DNA of 64,000 nucleotides from Iningainema tapete BLCC-T55 (GCF_014698965.1 NZ_JACXAE010000067.1:51016-115015), one strand, 5' to 3'; shown: positions 44,802-55,267, counted from the stretch's first letter. Numbers and translations are program-made. The notes: generated by a model not told the origin, from the letters alone.

Positions 44802-45605
44802 ATGGACTTACAACTCAAAAACAAAAGAGCTTTAGTAACTGGCAGCAGTAGTGGCATCGGTGAAGCCATCGCTAAAACTCTAGCACGGGAGGGAGTCAGT
44901 GTTGTTGTACATGGTCGTAGCGAAGAAAGAACTAACCGCGTTGCTCAAGAAATTACGGCAGATGGTGGTAAAGCGATCGCTGCTGTGAGCGAACTTGACA
45001 CCGATGAAGGTGCGAAAACAGTGGCTGACAAAGCACTGTCTTCCCTTGGTGGCGTGGATATATTGATCAACAACGCTGGTGCTGCCCCCATGCACAGCTG
45101 GATGGACACTACAGCAGAACAATGGGTACAGCTTTACAACGCCAATGTTGGTTCAATGGTGCGCTTGATTAAACTTCTTGTGCCACAAATGAAAGAACTT
45201 GGTTGGGGACGTATTATCCAAATCGGTAGTGCTGTGGGAACACAGCCTATGGGAGGGCAACCCGATTACGCCGCGACTAAAGCTGTCAACATCAACATGA
45301 CAGTAAGTTTAGCTAAAGAGTTAGCGGGAACAGGTATCACAGCCAATACAATAAGTCCAGGTCCTATTGAGACAGCAGGCTTTGATGAACTCGTGTTGCA
45401 AATAGGTGAGGCACAAGGCTGGGGTACAAACTTGGCACAAATAAAGGCAAATATACTTAAAGGAATAATGAGCAACCCAGCTAATCGTCTTGGTACTCCT
45501 GAAGATGTGGCTTATGCCGTTACATTTATTTCCAGTCCTCTAGCAGGTTACATTAATGGTGCGAACTTGCGCGTAGATGGTGGTTGGACACAAACTATTA
45601 ACTAA
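44802..45605 (+). CDS. SDR-family oxidoreductase
   Basis: 267 residues from the ATG at 44802 (MDLQLKNKRALVTG), chosen by position after AAGAGG and by homology of the N-terminus; an in-frame start at 44601 would lie inside the preceding gene. Motifs GSSSGIGEAI, NNAGAAP, IGSAVG, YAATKAV and LRVDGGWTQ are intact. It also carries a long alpha-6 loop. Fifth SDR in the run. Confidence 0.92.
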   Translation: MDLQLKNKRALVTGSSSGIGEAIAKTLAREGVSVVVHGRSEERTNRVAQEITADGGKAIAAVSELDTDEGAKTVADKALSSLGGVDILINNAGAAPMHSWMDTTAEQWVQLYNANVGSMVRLIKLLVPQMKELGWGRIIQIGSAVGTQPMGGQPDYAATKAVNINMTVSLAKELAGTGITANTISPGPIETAGFDELVLQIGEAQGWGTNLAQIKANILKGIMSNPANRLGTPEDVAYAVTFISSPLAGYINGANLRVDGGWTQTIN

Positions 45606-45697
45606 CGTAACTATCAGTTACCAGAATTTTCAACTAACTGCTCACTACAAGCCAATTACCAATTCCATTATCTAAAATCTATGGCTCCAAAATTACT

Positions 45698-48352
45698 ATG
45701 ACTCAAGAAGAAGCAAGATTACAACAAGATAGCGATCGCACCGCCTACTGGAAACGCTGGGGTCCTTACCTTAGTGAACGGCAATGGGGTACAGTTCGTG
45801 AAGACTACAGTGCTGATGGTAGCGCTTGGGAATACTTCCCTCACGATCACGCCCGTTCCCGTGCCTATCGCTGGGGGGAAGATGGTATTGCCGGAATTTC
45901 TGATAATCATCAAAGATTATGTTTTGCTATTGCTTTGTGGAATGGACAAGATCCAATTCTCAAAGAAAGAATTTTTGGTTTAACAGGAAATCAAGGCAAT
46001 CACGGGGAAGATGTCAAAGAATACTACTTTTATCTTGACAACACCCCGACGCACTCTTACATGAAGTGTCTCTACAAATATCCGCAGGCAGCTTTTCCCT
46101 ATAATCAACTAATAGAAGAAAATCGTAACAGAGGTCGTCAACAGCCAGAGTTTGAATTACTTGATACAGGTGTATTTGCTGAAGACCGCTATTTTGATGT
46201 CTTCGTTGAATATGCCAAAAATACGCCTGAAGATATTTTAATTCAAGTCAGCATTGTCAACCGTGGAGCAGAGGAAAAAACGCTACATTTATTACCAACC
46301 TTATGGTTTCGCAATACTTGGTCTTGGTTTGACAATGTAGAAAAACCTTTTGTCAAAATTGTGAAATCCGATCCCCATCTTAGTGTAATCGAAGCTTCTC
46401 AATCAAGTCTGGGGAATAGATGGCTATATTGCCACGAAGCGACAGAGCTACTATTTACAGAAAATGAGACAAATTTTGCCAAATTGTTTGGAGTTGAGAA
46501 TGCTTCGCCTTATGTTAAAGATGGTATTAACGATTATATAATAGAGGGTCGCAAGGAAGCAGTTAATCCCAATCAAATCGGCACGAAAGTTGCAGCTCAT
46601 TACGTGTTAACAATTGCTCCAGGTGAAACTAAAACTGTGCAGTTGCGACTTTCTGACACCCCCCCAAGTGGGAGTGAGCCGTTTGGAGCTAATTTTGATC
46701 GTATTTTGGGCGATCGCATTAGAGAGAGTAATGAATTTTATCAACGCATTACTCCCAATTCCATATCTGAAGACGAACGCAATGTGCAACGACAAGCATT
46801 TGCGGGGATGTTGTGGAGCAAACAATTTTACTACTATATAGTAGAAGACTGGCTCAAAGGTGATCCAAACGGACCGCAACCTCCACAGTCACGCCTGACG
46901 GGTAGAAACTCCCAATGGCTGCACGTATTTAATGATGATGTAATCTCAATGCCCGATAAATGGGAGTACCCTTGGTATGCAGCTTGGGATTTAGCATTTC
47001 ATGTCATCCCCCTTGCCATGATCGATCCCAGCTTTGCCAAGCGACAACTGATGCGCTTTACGCGAGAATGGTACATGCATCCCAATGGTCAACTTCCTGC
47101 TTACGAATGGGCATTGAGTGATGTTAATCCACCTGTTCACGCTTGGGCGGCTTGGCGTGTCTATAATATAGAGCAAAAAATTTACGGTCGTAAAGATCAG
47201 CTTTTTCTGGAACGAGTATTTCAAAAGTTGCTGCTTAACTTTACTTGGTGGGTGAACCGCAAAGATGCTGATGGCAAGAACATCTTTCAGGGAGGCTTTC
47301 TCGGGATGGATAACATCGGTATTTTTGATCGCAGTGCAGAACTTCCTACAGGTGGGTATCTAGAACAAGCGGATGGAACCAGTTGGATGGGTATGTACTG
47401 CATAAATATGCTGACAATCGCCTTGGAACTTGCTTCATTAGATCCAGTTTATGAAGACATCGCCAGCAAATTCTTTGAGCATTTTCTCCGCATTGCTAGT
47501 GCAATGGATGGGATTGGCAACAACGACATTGCTTTGTGGGATGAAACCGATGGCTTCTACTACGATGCACTGCGTTTCCCTGATGGTCATCATTGTCCGA
47601 TGAAAGTGCGCTCAATGGTAGGGTTAGTACCACTGTTTGCTGTGGGAACACTGGAACCAGAAACCTTAGAAAAACTGCCTTCCTTCAGGCGACGCACCGA
47701 TTGGTTTATCAAGAATCGACCAGATTTAACTTCGGGTATCGCTTGTATGCAAAGTTTGGGGGAATGCGATCGCCGATTACTAGCAATTACCAACTCAGAC
47801 AAATTACGTCGCCTTCTACAAACAATGTTAGATGAAGCAGAATTTTTGAGTCCTTATGGAATTCGTTCTGTTTCCAAAGTTCACGCTCAACAGCCCTATG
47901 TTCTGAGAGTAAACGATCAAGAATACCAAGTGGATTACGAGCCAGCCGAATCGACTATTGGTTTATTTGGTGGTAACTCTAACTGGCGTGGTCCCATTTG
48001 GTTTCCCATGAATTACTTAATTATAGAATCACTCCAAAGATTCCATCACTACATGGGCGACTCATTTAAAGTGGAATGTCCAACAGGTTCTGGCAAAGAA
48101 ATGACTTTAAATGAAGTGGCAGTTGAATTGTCTACTCGATTAGGTCGGATTTTTGTGAGAGATTCTTCCGGACACAGACCAGTTTTTGGCGATATTGAGG
48201 TGTTTCAAAATAATCCCCATTGGCGTGACTTAATTTTGTTCCATGAATACTTTCATGGAGACAACGGCGCTGGTTTGGGTGCTAATCATCAAACAGGTTG
48301 GACAGGTGTGATAGCAGAACTAATTCAAAAATGTGGCGAAAGTAGTGAGTAA
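45698..48352 (+). CDS. GH63 / MGH1-like glucosidase
   Basis: 884 residues, cytosolic (no signal). The C-terminal two thirds fit an (alpha/alpha)6-barrel glucosidase: [77 protein letters not shown] and [20 protein letters not shown]. Conserved Asp/Glu in DLAFH, ETDGF and EWALSD are candidate catalytic residues. GH63-type enzymes hydrolyse alpha-glucosides including glucosylglycerate or mannosylglycerate, which are compatible solutes in cyanobacteria; a role in osmolyte turnover is an inference. It follows the SDR run in the same direction. Confidence 0.9.
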   Translation: MTQEEARLQQDSDRTAYWKRWGPYLSERQWGTVREDYSADGSAWEYFPHDHARSRAYRWGEDGIAGISDNHQRLCFAIALWNGQDPILKERIFGLTGNQGNHGEDVKEYYFYLDNTPTHSYMKCLYKYPQAAFPYNQLIEENRNRGRQQPEFELLDTGVFAEDRYFDVFVEYAKNTPEDILIQVSIVNRGAEEKTLHLLPTLWFRNTWSWFDNVEKPFVKIVKSDPHLSVIEASQSSLGNRWLYCHEATELLFTENETNFAKLFGVENASPYVKDGINDYIIEGRKEAVNPNQIGTKVAAHYVLTIAPGETKTVQLRLSDTPPSGSEPFGANFDRILGDRIRESNEFYQRITPNSISEDERNVQRQAFAGMLWSKQFYYYIVEDWLKGDPNGPQPPQSRLTGRNSQWLHVFNDDVISMPDKWEYPWYAAWDLAFHVIPLAMIDPSFAKRQLMRFTREWYMHPNGQLPAYEWALSDVNPPVHAWAAWRVYNIEQKIYGRKDQLFLERVFQKLLLNFTWWVNRKDADGKNIFQGGFLGMDNIGIFDRSAELPTGGYLEQADGTSWMGMYCINMLTIALELASLDPVYEDIASKFFEHFLRIASAMDGIGNNDIALWDETDGFYYDALRFPDGHHCPMKVRSMVGLVPLFAVGTLEPETLEKLPSFRRRTDWFIKNRPDLTSGIACMQSLGECDRRLLAITNSDKLRRLLQTMLDEAEFLSPYGIRSVSKVHAQQPYVLRVNDQEYQVDYEPAESTIGLFGGNSNWRGPIWFPMNYLIIESLQRFHHYMGDSFKVECPTGSGKEMTLNEVAVELSTRLGRIFVRDSSGHRPVFGDIEVFQNNPHWRDLILFHEYFHGDNGAGLGANHQTGWTGVIAELIQKCGESSE

Positions 48353-48370
48353 AATTAATAATAGATTTTT

Positions 48371-48434
48371 AGAACCGCAGATGGACACAGATTAACACAG
48401 ATAATTTATCTGTGTGCATCTGTGTTAATCAGCA
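48371..48434. repeat. ACAGATTAACACAGAT-type repeat
   Basis: CCGCAGATGGACACAGATTA then AACACAGATAATTTATCTGTGT, with an inverted partner. It lies between convergent genes and is related to the block at 5382-5446 in opposite orientation. Confidence 0.75.
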
Positions 48435-48441
48435 TCGTCTA

Positions 48442-49032
48442 TCAAAGATGATTGTTGCGAACGGCTTCTAAAGCTTCTGGTAATATGCTTGGTATATGAG
48501 ATGCTAACTTACTTAGAGCTTTAGCACGAGCAGAAGCATCTTCAATGCTACGAGCTGCTTCTAAAGCTTCTGGCAACACCTCTGGCATATAAGTTACCAA
48601 TCCTCTGAGGGCTTTAGCACGAGCAAAACCGTTCTCTATGTCACGAGCCGCCTCTAAAGCTTCTGGTAACAATGCCTTTGGTAAATATTCTGCTATTCCT
48701 CCTAAGGCTTTAGCACGAGCAAAATCATTCTTTATGTCAAGAGCTGCTTCTAATGCATCAGATAACAAATCTTTAGGCATATGTGCTGCAAGCTCCCTTA
48801 ACGCTTCAGCGCGAAAATTATCACTCTTACGGTACTCAAGCTTTTCGACTCTTTCTTCCAAATTACTGTCTTGAGTTGCTACCCAAGAATCTAGATAACT
48901 CTTAAGTGCTTTGACTACAGCATCCGTCTTCGATTCTCCAGTGGCTTCCACGTACTCTTCAACCCGTCTGAGTAATTCTGGGGGAATTCTTGCTGATATG
49001 TAGGAACTAGTAGGCATAGTAAATATACTCAA
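48442..49032 (-). CDS. Ribbon-helix-helix protein fused to ALEAAR repeats
   Basis: 196 residues. Residues about 10-50 (SSYISARIPPELLRRVEEYV, ESKTDAVVKALKSYL) look like a ribbon-helix-helix DNA-binding or antitoxin fold. From about 80 there are four repeats of roughly 31-34 residues with the core LPEALEAARDIEN.FARAKAL (consensus ALEAA..I...FARAKAL..L...). Such repeats occur in large STAND or TPR-like proteins of cyanobacteria (from memory). A repeat solenoid fused to an RHH domain is unusual; no partner gene lies next to it. Start may be at Met1 or Met6. Confidence 0.78.
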   Translation of the reverse strand: MSIFTMPTSSYISARIPPELLRRVEEYVEATGESKTDAVVKALKSYLDSWVATQDSNLEERVEKLEYRKSDNFRAEALRELAAHMPKDLLSDALEAALDIKNDFARAKALGGIAEYLPKALLPEALEAARDIENGFARAKALRGLVTYMPEVLPEALEAARSIEDASARAKALSKLASHIPSILPEALEAVRNNHL

Positions 49033-49518
49033 TTAATAGATTTTACTTACAACGAAACAAAAAACTCATGTTTCTAAAATTTTTCCGTAATAAATTCTAT
49101 TACTACGCTACACTTAGACTGTAACACAAAATCCAACAGTGTTGTACAAATGGCTAAATCAGTAGAATAAAAGTAAGATTTATAGCTTTAAAGTATTAAA
49201 ATTGCGTAATTTAACTGTGATTGAATTGTCAGATTTCAAAATAAAAACAGATGAGACAAATAAGAATTAACCTTGTAAAAAAAATTGCTCAATTGCTTCT
49301 ATAAGCGTTACTAAGCTGGTTATTAACCATAGGTTTTGCGGCTAAGAATGCAAGTGATAACTCCAGAGGTTAGAAAAGTTACTCGTCAGGAACCTCCCAA
49401 TACCGTACAGCAAGTATAGTAATAAAAATCACAATAAAAAATTATATCCAATTGTACTACCACCATAGTCAAAATTACCAAGTTTGTTTTAAAAAGATTT
49501 TCAATCTTATACTCAAAT
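49033..49518. other. Long AT-rich intergenic region
   Basis: 486 bases with no gene seen. It holds A/T-rich tracts and several TATAAT-like sites but no clear hairpin or repeat. It is the shared upstream region of the RHH-repeat gene (minus) and the membrane fusion protein (plus). Confidence 0.5.
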
Positions 49519-51093
49519 ATGAATCATAACGTGTCGTTTCATACATGGCTACAAACCATAGCCTCCTTAATAGCGATCGTCGGGGTTATTGTTACCCCAA
49601 TCTGGCTATATCCTTACTGGAACTGGTTCTTTTCTCACCAGATTGAAGCCATTATAAGTATAATTTTCATCCTTCTTTTGATCGTAAGCGTAGTTTTCAT
49701 ATTTACTAAAAAATCTAAACGGCGTCTTTACGGGTTCATAGCAATAGCTAGCGTCATAGGAGTAGTTTATATTGCGCTTATGCCAGTTCGTTTTCCTAAA
49801 CCTTTAGAACCAAAAGTAACAGTTAAGATATGTGGCTCTACTACGCTTGGCGAAGATTTCGCACTTCAATACCTTGATACGTTCTCCAAATTGAATCGTG
49901 CTGCTAGCATTACTACTAAATATGACACCACAAAGTCAGGTACGAACCTAAATATAACTGTTGATGCAGATTTTAGAAATGTGCCAAAGAACCAGCGTAT
50001 GCCAGATTTTCCGGAGGAAATTTCCAGTTTACGTTTCGACGTTGACTCGAAAGGAACAAAAGACGGCTTTGAGCAGTTGTTAAATCAGCGCTGCGATATC
50101 AGCATGGCATCAACTAATATCGCAAAAACAGATTACAAGAAAAATGGAGACAAATTAGCAGAGAAATATATAGGCTCTGATGCCATAGCAATCATTGTCA
50201 ATAAAAGTAAAAGTAACACCGACTCCCTAAATGGCGAACAACTTAAATCTATCTTTAGTGGCAGGGACAAGACTTGGACAGTTTTCAGCAGAGATGATAC
50301 ATCCGGTACGACGAGAGAACTGATGGAATATTTAAAATTAAATCAACTTACTGGAGAAAAAGTTAAGACTAACATTGAAATGTTGAAAAAAGTGGCTGAG
50401 AATGAAAATGCTATTGGTTATTTAAGCTACTCTTTCCTAGAGTACAAAAATGCAGATGTCCATATTGTTCCAGTAAAGGAAAGTGCAGAAGTAAATCTTG
50501 CACCTAATCCTACTAACATAATCTATAGACGTTGTGCAATGATTCGTAAATTGTACTTTTATATTCCATCAATAAGTGGGGACAAACCTCCAGAAACTAA
50601 GATAGCAAATTTGCTTTATGAGTATGCAACAACAGAGACTGGGCAAGTAACTTTGCGAAATGCTGGTTTTATCCCCACGTCAAATATTCAAGACTATCGA
50701 GAACCTCCAAAATATCCCTTGTTTGACAACATAAACGAGGTATACGACGGGCTTAAAGATAGTGTTCTGTATACTGCACTTTTCACTAAAGACAGTAATA
50801 TTCCTCGTGAGAAAGATCGAGACGATTTGCTTAAATGGGCGGATAAACAATCGAACGAAGATCCCTTGGTTTTGATCGGTCATACTGATAACCAAGGTAG
50901 CGTTCGGTACAACAAAGGCTTATCCATTGAAAGAGCAGAAGAGATCAGAACTATTCTGAAAGAAAAAGGATTTGATGTCGCAGACACTTATGGCTTGGGA
51001 CAGCAATATCAAAAGGATAAAGCAGATGAGAGTCGAAGGGTGGAAATTTATTCTTTAAGCAAGCTAAAAGAGGTTACTGGCGTTACTGAATAG
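49519..51093 (+). CDS. Membrane protein with PstS-like and OmpA C-terminal domains
   Basis: 524 residues. Three transmembrane helices lie at the N-terminus (about 10-30, 40-60 and 70-88). A phosphate-binding-protein-like domain follows (about 98-390): KICGSTTLGEDFALQYL, CDISMASTNIAKTDY, VFSRDDTSGTTRELMEYL, ENENAIGYLSYSFLEYKN. The C-terminus is an OmpA peptidoglycan-binding domain (about 440-515: VLIGHTDNQGS, KGLSIERAEEIRTILKEKGF and YGLGQQYQKDKADESRRVEI). A periplasmic-binding fold tethered in the inner membrane and able to grip the cell wall suggests an envelope sensor or scaffold. Its genomic context gives no function. Confidence 0.85.
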   Translation: MNHNVSFHTWLQTIASLIAIVGVIVTPIWLYPYWNWFFSHQIEAIISIIFILLLIVSVVFIFTKKSKRRLYGFIAIASVIGVVYIALMPVRFPKPLEPKVTVKICGSTTLGEDFALQYLDTFSKLNRAASITTKYDTTKSGTNLNITVDADFRNVPKNQRMPDFPEEISSLRFDVDSKGTKDGFEQLLNQRCDISMASTNIAKTDYKKNGDKLAEKYIGSDAIAIIVNKSKSNTDSLNGEQLKSIFSGRDKTWTVFSRDDTSGTTRELMEYLKLNQLTGEKVKTNIEMLKKVAENENAIGYLSYSFLEYKNADVHIVPVKESAEVNLAPNPTNIIYRRCAMIRKLYFYIPSISGDKPPETKIANLLYEYATTETGQVTLRNAGFIPTSNIQDYREPPKYPLFDNINEVYDGLKDSVLYTALFTKDSNIPREKDRDDLLKWADKQSNEDPLVLIGHTDNQGSVRYNKGLSIERAEEIRTILKEKGFDVADTYGLGQQYQKDKADESRRVEIYSLSKLKEVTGVTE

Positions 51094-51128
51094 AGCTTAC
51101 GCCCTCCCTCTAATTTGCATATAAGTTA

Positions 51129-52028
51129 ATGAAAGCAATGCCAGCAGACAAGTCTTTAATCATTGATGTGACAATAAAAGGTGCTATTGAGCAAATTTTC
51201 CCTCGTGTACCTTTACTCTCCAGCCAAAAGGTATCCTGGAGCAATATTCACTTTGCACAATACCAACAACCTGCTTGTAGAACTGCTGAACATTGCTTTT
51301 CACAGCATGTTATCAGCATTCACTCTGGAAGTCCAGTTTTGAAGCGGCGGATGTTAAAAGGTGGCTCTCAAACTGAGCGATTCCAAAGTGGTGAAATTTC
51401 GATTACTCCAGCCAACCAACATCGAACTGTACAGCTTTATGAAAAAGCTGAGTTCATTCATATATATGTTGAACCTGCGTTCATTACCCATTTTGCCCGT
51501 GAATATGTGGATGCCGATCGCATTGAAATTTTACCGCAATTCAAGTTACACGATCCCCTCATTCACAGCATTGGTGAGGCACTCAAAGCAGAATTACAAA
51601 CAGATGGGTTGGGTAGCCGTCTTTATATTGAGTCTATGGCAAATGCGCTCTGCGCTCATCTGTTGCGGTATCATACCACAAAAAAACACCAAATTCAAGA
51701 TTATGCTGGGGGATTGCCTAAATCAAAGTTGCGACAAGTAGTTGAGTATATCAACGATAATTTAGCAGAAGATTTGTCATTGAGAGTGATCGCTAGTGAA
51801 GTTGGTAAGAGCCAGTACCACTTTGCCCGTTTGTTCAAGAAATCTATGGGTGTTACGCTTCACCAATATGTCATTCAATGCCGAGTCAAGCGTGCCGAGC
51901 AGTTGTTGCAAGATGATTTGAGTTTAGCAGAAGTTGCCTACAGTGTAGGCTTTGCTGACCAAAGTCACTTCACTTACCACTTCAAACGCCTATACGGTGT
52001 AACGCCTGCATCTGTGCGCGAAAAATAG
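51129..52028 (+). CDS. AraC-family transcriptional regulator
   Basis: 299 residues. N-terminal effector/cupin-like domain (HVISIHSGSPVLKRRMLKGG, IYVEPAFITHFAREYV), then two helix-turn-helix motifs at about 195-295: DLSLRVIASEVGKSQYHFAR, LFKKSMGVTLHQYV and SLAEVAYSVGFADQSHFTYH, with FKRLYGVTPASVRE. Alternative start at Met4 (51138). It lies 35 bases after the membrane fusion protein. Targets unknown. Confidence 0.92.
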   Translation: MKAMPADKSLIIDVTIKGAIEQIFPRVPLLSSQKVSWSNIHFAQYQQPACRTAEHCFSQHVISIHSGSPVLKRRMLKGGSQTERFQSGEISITPANQHRTVQLYEKAEFIHIYVEPAFITHFAREYVDADRIEILPQFKLHDPLIHSIGEALKAELQTDGLGSRLYIESMANALCAHLLRYHTTKKHQIQDYAGGLPKSKLRQVVEYINDNLAEDLSLRVIASEVGKSQYHFARLFKKSMGVTLHQYVIQCRVKRAEQLLQDDLSLAEVAYSVGFADQSHFTYHFKRLYGVTPASVREK

Positions 52029-52056
52029 CAAGAATCTTCAATGAACGCAGCACCAC

Positions 52057-52082
52057 TAGAGACGTACTTGCGAACGTCTCTA
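52057..52082. repeat. GTAGAGACG-family palindrome
   Basis: TAGAGACGTACTTGCGAACGTCTCTA, an imperfect palindrome just 1 base beyond the end of xisI copy 2. Confidence 0.75.
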
Positions 52083-52083
52083 C

Positions 52084-52425
52084 TTAAGCAACCCCGTATC
52101 CTGTATACGGACGCTTATATGCTGGATGTAGCCCTAAGACAATATCCTCTCTAGGTACGCCCATCTCAACTAATTCCTGTGCAAGATCAGCCTCTGTCAT
52201 ATTGCGCTGAATCCAGATTTTACCATCCTTGATATCTAAATGAATAAAACAGTGGTAAACTCGCTTCAGTCCCTCCCAGCCAACTTCCAAAAGTTGATAA
52301 TGGTTGTTTTCTGTATCAAACACAAGCTGACTCTCCACCTGCAATTGTGAATTACCACACTCAAGATTTGCATGAGAGGTTAACAGGTGGCGGATAATTT
52401 TACGATACTCCTCTACTCTTTCCAT
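52084..52425 (-). CDS. xisI: XisI-like protein, copy 2
   Basis: 113 residues: ERVEEYRKIIRHLLTSHANL, LVFDTENNHYQLLEVGWEGL, DIKDGKIWIQRNMTEADLAQ and ELVEMGVPREDIVLGLH. It overlaps the end of xisH copy 2 by 13 bases. Same family as 36522 and 55353. Confidence 0.92.
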   Translation of the reverse strand: MERVEEYRKIIRHLLTSHANLECGNSQLQVESQLVFDTENNHYQLLEVGWEGLKRVYHCFIHLDIKDGKIWIQRNMTEADLAQELVEMGVPREDIVLGLHPAYKRPYTGYGVA

Positions 52426-52829
52426 TCGATGATTACCTCTTCAAGTGGATCGTAAATCATTAATTTAACTTGATATACTTTGATAGCTTCCTGAGTAAAT
52501 CGTTCTTGAAAGAAGGATTCAAATGTATCAATAGGAACTGCCAAATAAAGAGTTCTATCTGCTTCTCTCATCTGTAATGCCAAGCGGTAGTTTAAAAACT
52601 GTCCTAACGCTGAATGAAAATCTGTAATTGCTGAGGGATTGAGAAAGCTTTTGATTTCAACCGCGATTTTTCGTCCTGCTTTTTCAGCCGCAAATACTTT
52701 TTCTGCTGCTAGATCAATCTCTAACTTCACCCCCTCAATCTTGATGATCAGCGGATCTGCCGTAATTATCCACTGTTCTTTTATAAGTGCTTGTTTTACA
52801 GCATCATGGAATAGGTCTTTGGCTGCCAT
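52413..52829 (-). CDS. xisH: XisH-like protein, copy 2
   Basis: 138 residues: EIDLAAEKVFAAEKAGRKIA, VEIKSFLNPSAIT, FHSALGQFLNYRLAL, and LMIYDPLEEVIIEW. Same putative nuclease core as the other copies. It is convergent with the AraC gene's far end and lies 50 bases beyond the stop of the caspase-family gene. Confidence 0.92.
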   Translation of the reverse strand: MAAKDLFHDAVKQALIKEQWIITADPLIIKIEGVKLEIDLAAEKVFAAEKAGRKIAVEIKSFLNPSAITDFHSALGQFLNYRLALQMREADRTLYLAVPIDTFESFFQERFTQEAIKVYQVKLMIYDPLEEVIIEWKE

Positions 52830-52879
52830 TGCTCCTTCTACAGCATTTAGCTTCTATTATATAAGCGCTCGTATGTGGT

Positions 52880-55150
52880 TTAAGATTCAACTACTTCAAA
52901 TGCGATCGCCATTGCTGCCAGTTTTTTTACATCTATACCACGAACTCCAGCAGGAAGTGCTATACCTTCCACATTAGTATTGCTACGAGTGCCTGCATCC
53001 AAGTCATCAAGTAGATTGTTGGTAACGTCCAAAAGCTCATCCGTCACAGGAATTGGAGCGCTGCGATTTTCAACTCCTCTCGACTTAGCAATTTGTTGCA
53101 ATGCCTTGAGAGAAGTTCGCAGAGGAGTTGTACTGGTAATAATTAACGCCTCGGAAAATCCCAAGGGTTTGCCGATAGTCAGTTTGAATTTATCATCAGC
53201 CTGAGGAATTACCCGCTTCTGTTTTGCCTCTACCAATGTAGCATTTTCTGAACTTGACCAATTATTAGGAAAAATTACCGTCATTTCTCCTTCGGCGTCA
53301 ATCACCAAAATGCTGACGTAGAGAGGTTGAGACTCGTTATTTTCAACCAGGAACGCAATTTCAGTCGATAGCGGTAATTGACGGACACCAGAGTTAGAAA
53401 ACTTTACAGACGAAACTGATGTTTGATTAGAACCTACAGCATCTTTGTTTGTACCACGAATAGGAAAAGTTTCGCTAATTATCTCTTTGCTGCCAGCGAT
53501 ATTCATCGAGACACGCAGATTTATTTGTGATGAATTAGTATTAACCAGCACCTGCTTGACAATTCGGGCTGCTAGTAGTGACTTGAGCTTAGGTTGTAAC
53601 CGTATCACCGCAGCACTCACCGTTTCGCTACTATTGCCAAAGGAGGCAGGGATTATTTGCTCTAAGGTAGGTAAAAATAAACCAAAACTATTCACTGCTG
53701 GTAGATTGGATACTTGTTTTTTCTGTAATTTCTCATACCTATCTTGAGTCATGCGACCAAAAATATATTGCACCTCAACAGTTCCTAAAGGTTTGGGTTC
53801 GATGCGCTTGAGCGCCTGTAGGGCTTGTGTTGTCTGCTGAGCGGTGTTATTGTCAAAAGAGTTATCAATACCAATTTTTAAGGTTAGACCATCAGGGATG
53901 CTGCGAATGCGTTCTTGTAGTAGCGTTCCTGGCTGTAGCTGTACTCGTTGCTGTGGAGTATTTAGTAGTGTGCCTTTGCCAATTAATCCTTGACGGGATT
54001 CTAGTTTTACTAGTCCGCGTGCGCCACCTTTAGCATCCACAACTGTGAAAATAGCACCTTTATTGAATGCTTCTAGACTTTGTGAATCTAGCCCACCCAA
54101 CCATAATTCTACAGAGTTACCTGTAGCTTTAGTTACTACAGCTTCAGCGGAAAGAGCAGGCGCGAGCGTAAAGTAAATAGGCGCGTTGGTATTTTCTTTG
54201 CTAAGATTAACTTCTAATACTGGGTCTTGAAGGTTTCCGTTCTTCCTCGCTAACTCTGTTGTACTTCGACCAACATTGGCGATCGCTCTGGATACAGGTT
54301 CATCCCCAGTTTGCTGCCAAAGATACTGTGTCAATTCGTAAGTAAATGCACCTGCATTAAACTCACTAAAAGATGCATCGGATGCAAGTTGTTCGCGTCT
54401 GGCAGCAGCGATGACAATTCCTTTGGCAACTCCTTTTCTGCGCAGTTCGATAAACTTTTGTTGTGAAAGTCCTAGTCGTCCCAGCCATTGTTTTTGATAC
54501 TCAAGTTCCTCTTGACTAGGTTGGAGGATTGAACCACCATCACGGGAACGCACCCGCAAATTTCCCCGCGTACCACCCCCAGAATGACAACTGTCTAGCA
54601 CTACGGTAACGTTTTCTGTCTTCAGCGCATACATGAGTAAAAACAGTGTATGTCCCATGATATCTTGTACTGTGCCACCAGAAACAGGAAATCCAGGTGG
54701 TAATTGGCTATCTATCGGAACAAAAGTACTGTTGAGTCCATCTGGTGAATCACGATCAGGATCTACTACTCGCGAACCATGTCCACTGAAGTGAAACACT
54801 ACTACATCCCCAGGTTTAGCTTGTTTGATTAGGTGTTCTTCAAAAGCTGTGAGAATACCTTTGCGGGTAGCTTGGCGATCGCTCAACGTCTTGATATCGT
54901 CATCTTTAAAACCAAAGCGGTGAATTAATAACTCTTTTTGTAACCTGACATCATTTACACAACCTTGCAGCGCCAAAGTGCCAGGATAGTCATTGATTCC
55001 TACCAGTAACGCTAGTTTGCGAGGTGCATTCTGTGCCAGCACTTGCCCGTAGCGCTTACCTTGTGAGACAATATCTAATTTGCCTAAACCCAGTGTTGCT
55101 AAAGTAGAAGCAGAAAATTGGAGAAAATGACGGCGTTTGATGTGAGACAT
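52880..55150 (-). CDS. Exported caspase-family protease with DUF4384-like domain
   Basis: 756 residues. Twin-arginine signal HIKRRHFLQFSASTLATLGL. Caspase (peptidase C14) domain at about 42-320 with His124 in VVFHFSGHGSR and Cys188 in VVLDSCHSGGG, the catalytic dyad of orthocaspases/metacaspases; Asp residues nearby (DPDRDSPDG, SDASFSEFNAG) may form the P1 pocket. The middle has repeat-like beta regions. A DUF4384-type domain lies at about 600-690 (LYVSILVIDAEGEMTVIFPN, LGFSEALIIT). Cyanobacterial orthocaspases cleave after Arg/Lys; this one would act outside the cytoplasm. It is flanked on both sides by XisH/XisI pairs on the same strand. Confidence 0.9.
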   Translation of the reverse strand: MSHIKRRHFLQFSASTLATLGLGKLDIVSQGKRYGQVLAQNAPRKLALLVGINDYPGTLALQGCVNDVRLQKELLIHRFGFKDDDIKTLSDRQATRKGILTAFEEHLIKQAKPGDVVVFHFSGHGSRVVDPDRDSPDGLNSTFVPIDSQLPPGFPVSGGTVQDIMGHTLFLLMYALKTENVTVVLDSCHSGGGTRGNLRVRSRDGGSILQPSQEELEYQKQWLGRLGLSQQKFIELRRKGVAKGIVIAAARREQLASDASFSEFNAGAFTYELTQYLWQQTGDEPVSRAIANVGRSTTELARKNGNLQDPVLEVNLSKENTNAPIYFTLAPALSAEAVVTKATGNSVELWLGGLDSQSLEAFNKGAIFTVVDAKGGARGLVKLESRQGLIGKGTLLNTPQQRVQLQPGTLLQERIRSIPDGLTLKIGIDNSFDNNTAQQTTQALQALKRIEPKPLGTVEVQYIFGRMTQDRYEKLQKKQVSNLPAVNSFGLFLPTLEQIIPASFGNSSETVSAAVIRLQPKLKSLLAARIVKQVLVNTNSSQINLRVSMNIAGSKEIISETFPIRGTNKDAVGSNQTSVSSVKFSNSGVRQLPLSTEIAFLVENNESQPLYVSILVIDAEGEMTVIFPNNWSSSENATLVEAKQKRVIPQADDKFKLTIGKPLGFSEALIITSTTPLRTSLKALQQIAKSRGVENRSAPIPVTDELLDVTNNLLDDLDAGTRSNTNVEGIALPAGVRGIDVKKLAAMAIAFEVVES

Positions 55151-55267
55151 AGAATTTTATTTATATTTTGGCTGAAGTTGGTTTAAAGTATTATATTTCT
55201 AAGCTTTGTGAGGTTATGCAAAAATTGGAACCGAATCATTAAGTCTATCCATTGGGTAAAAAATCAT

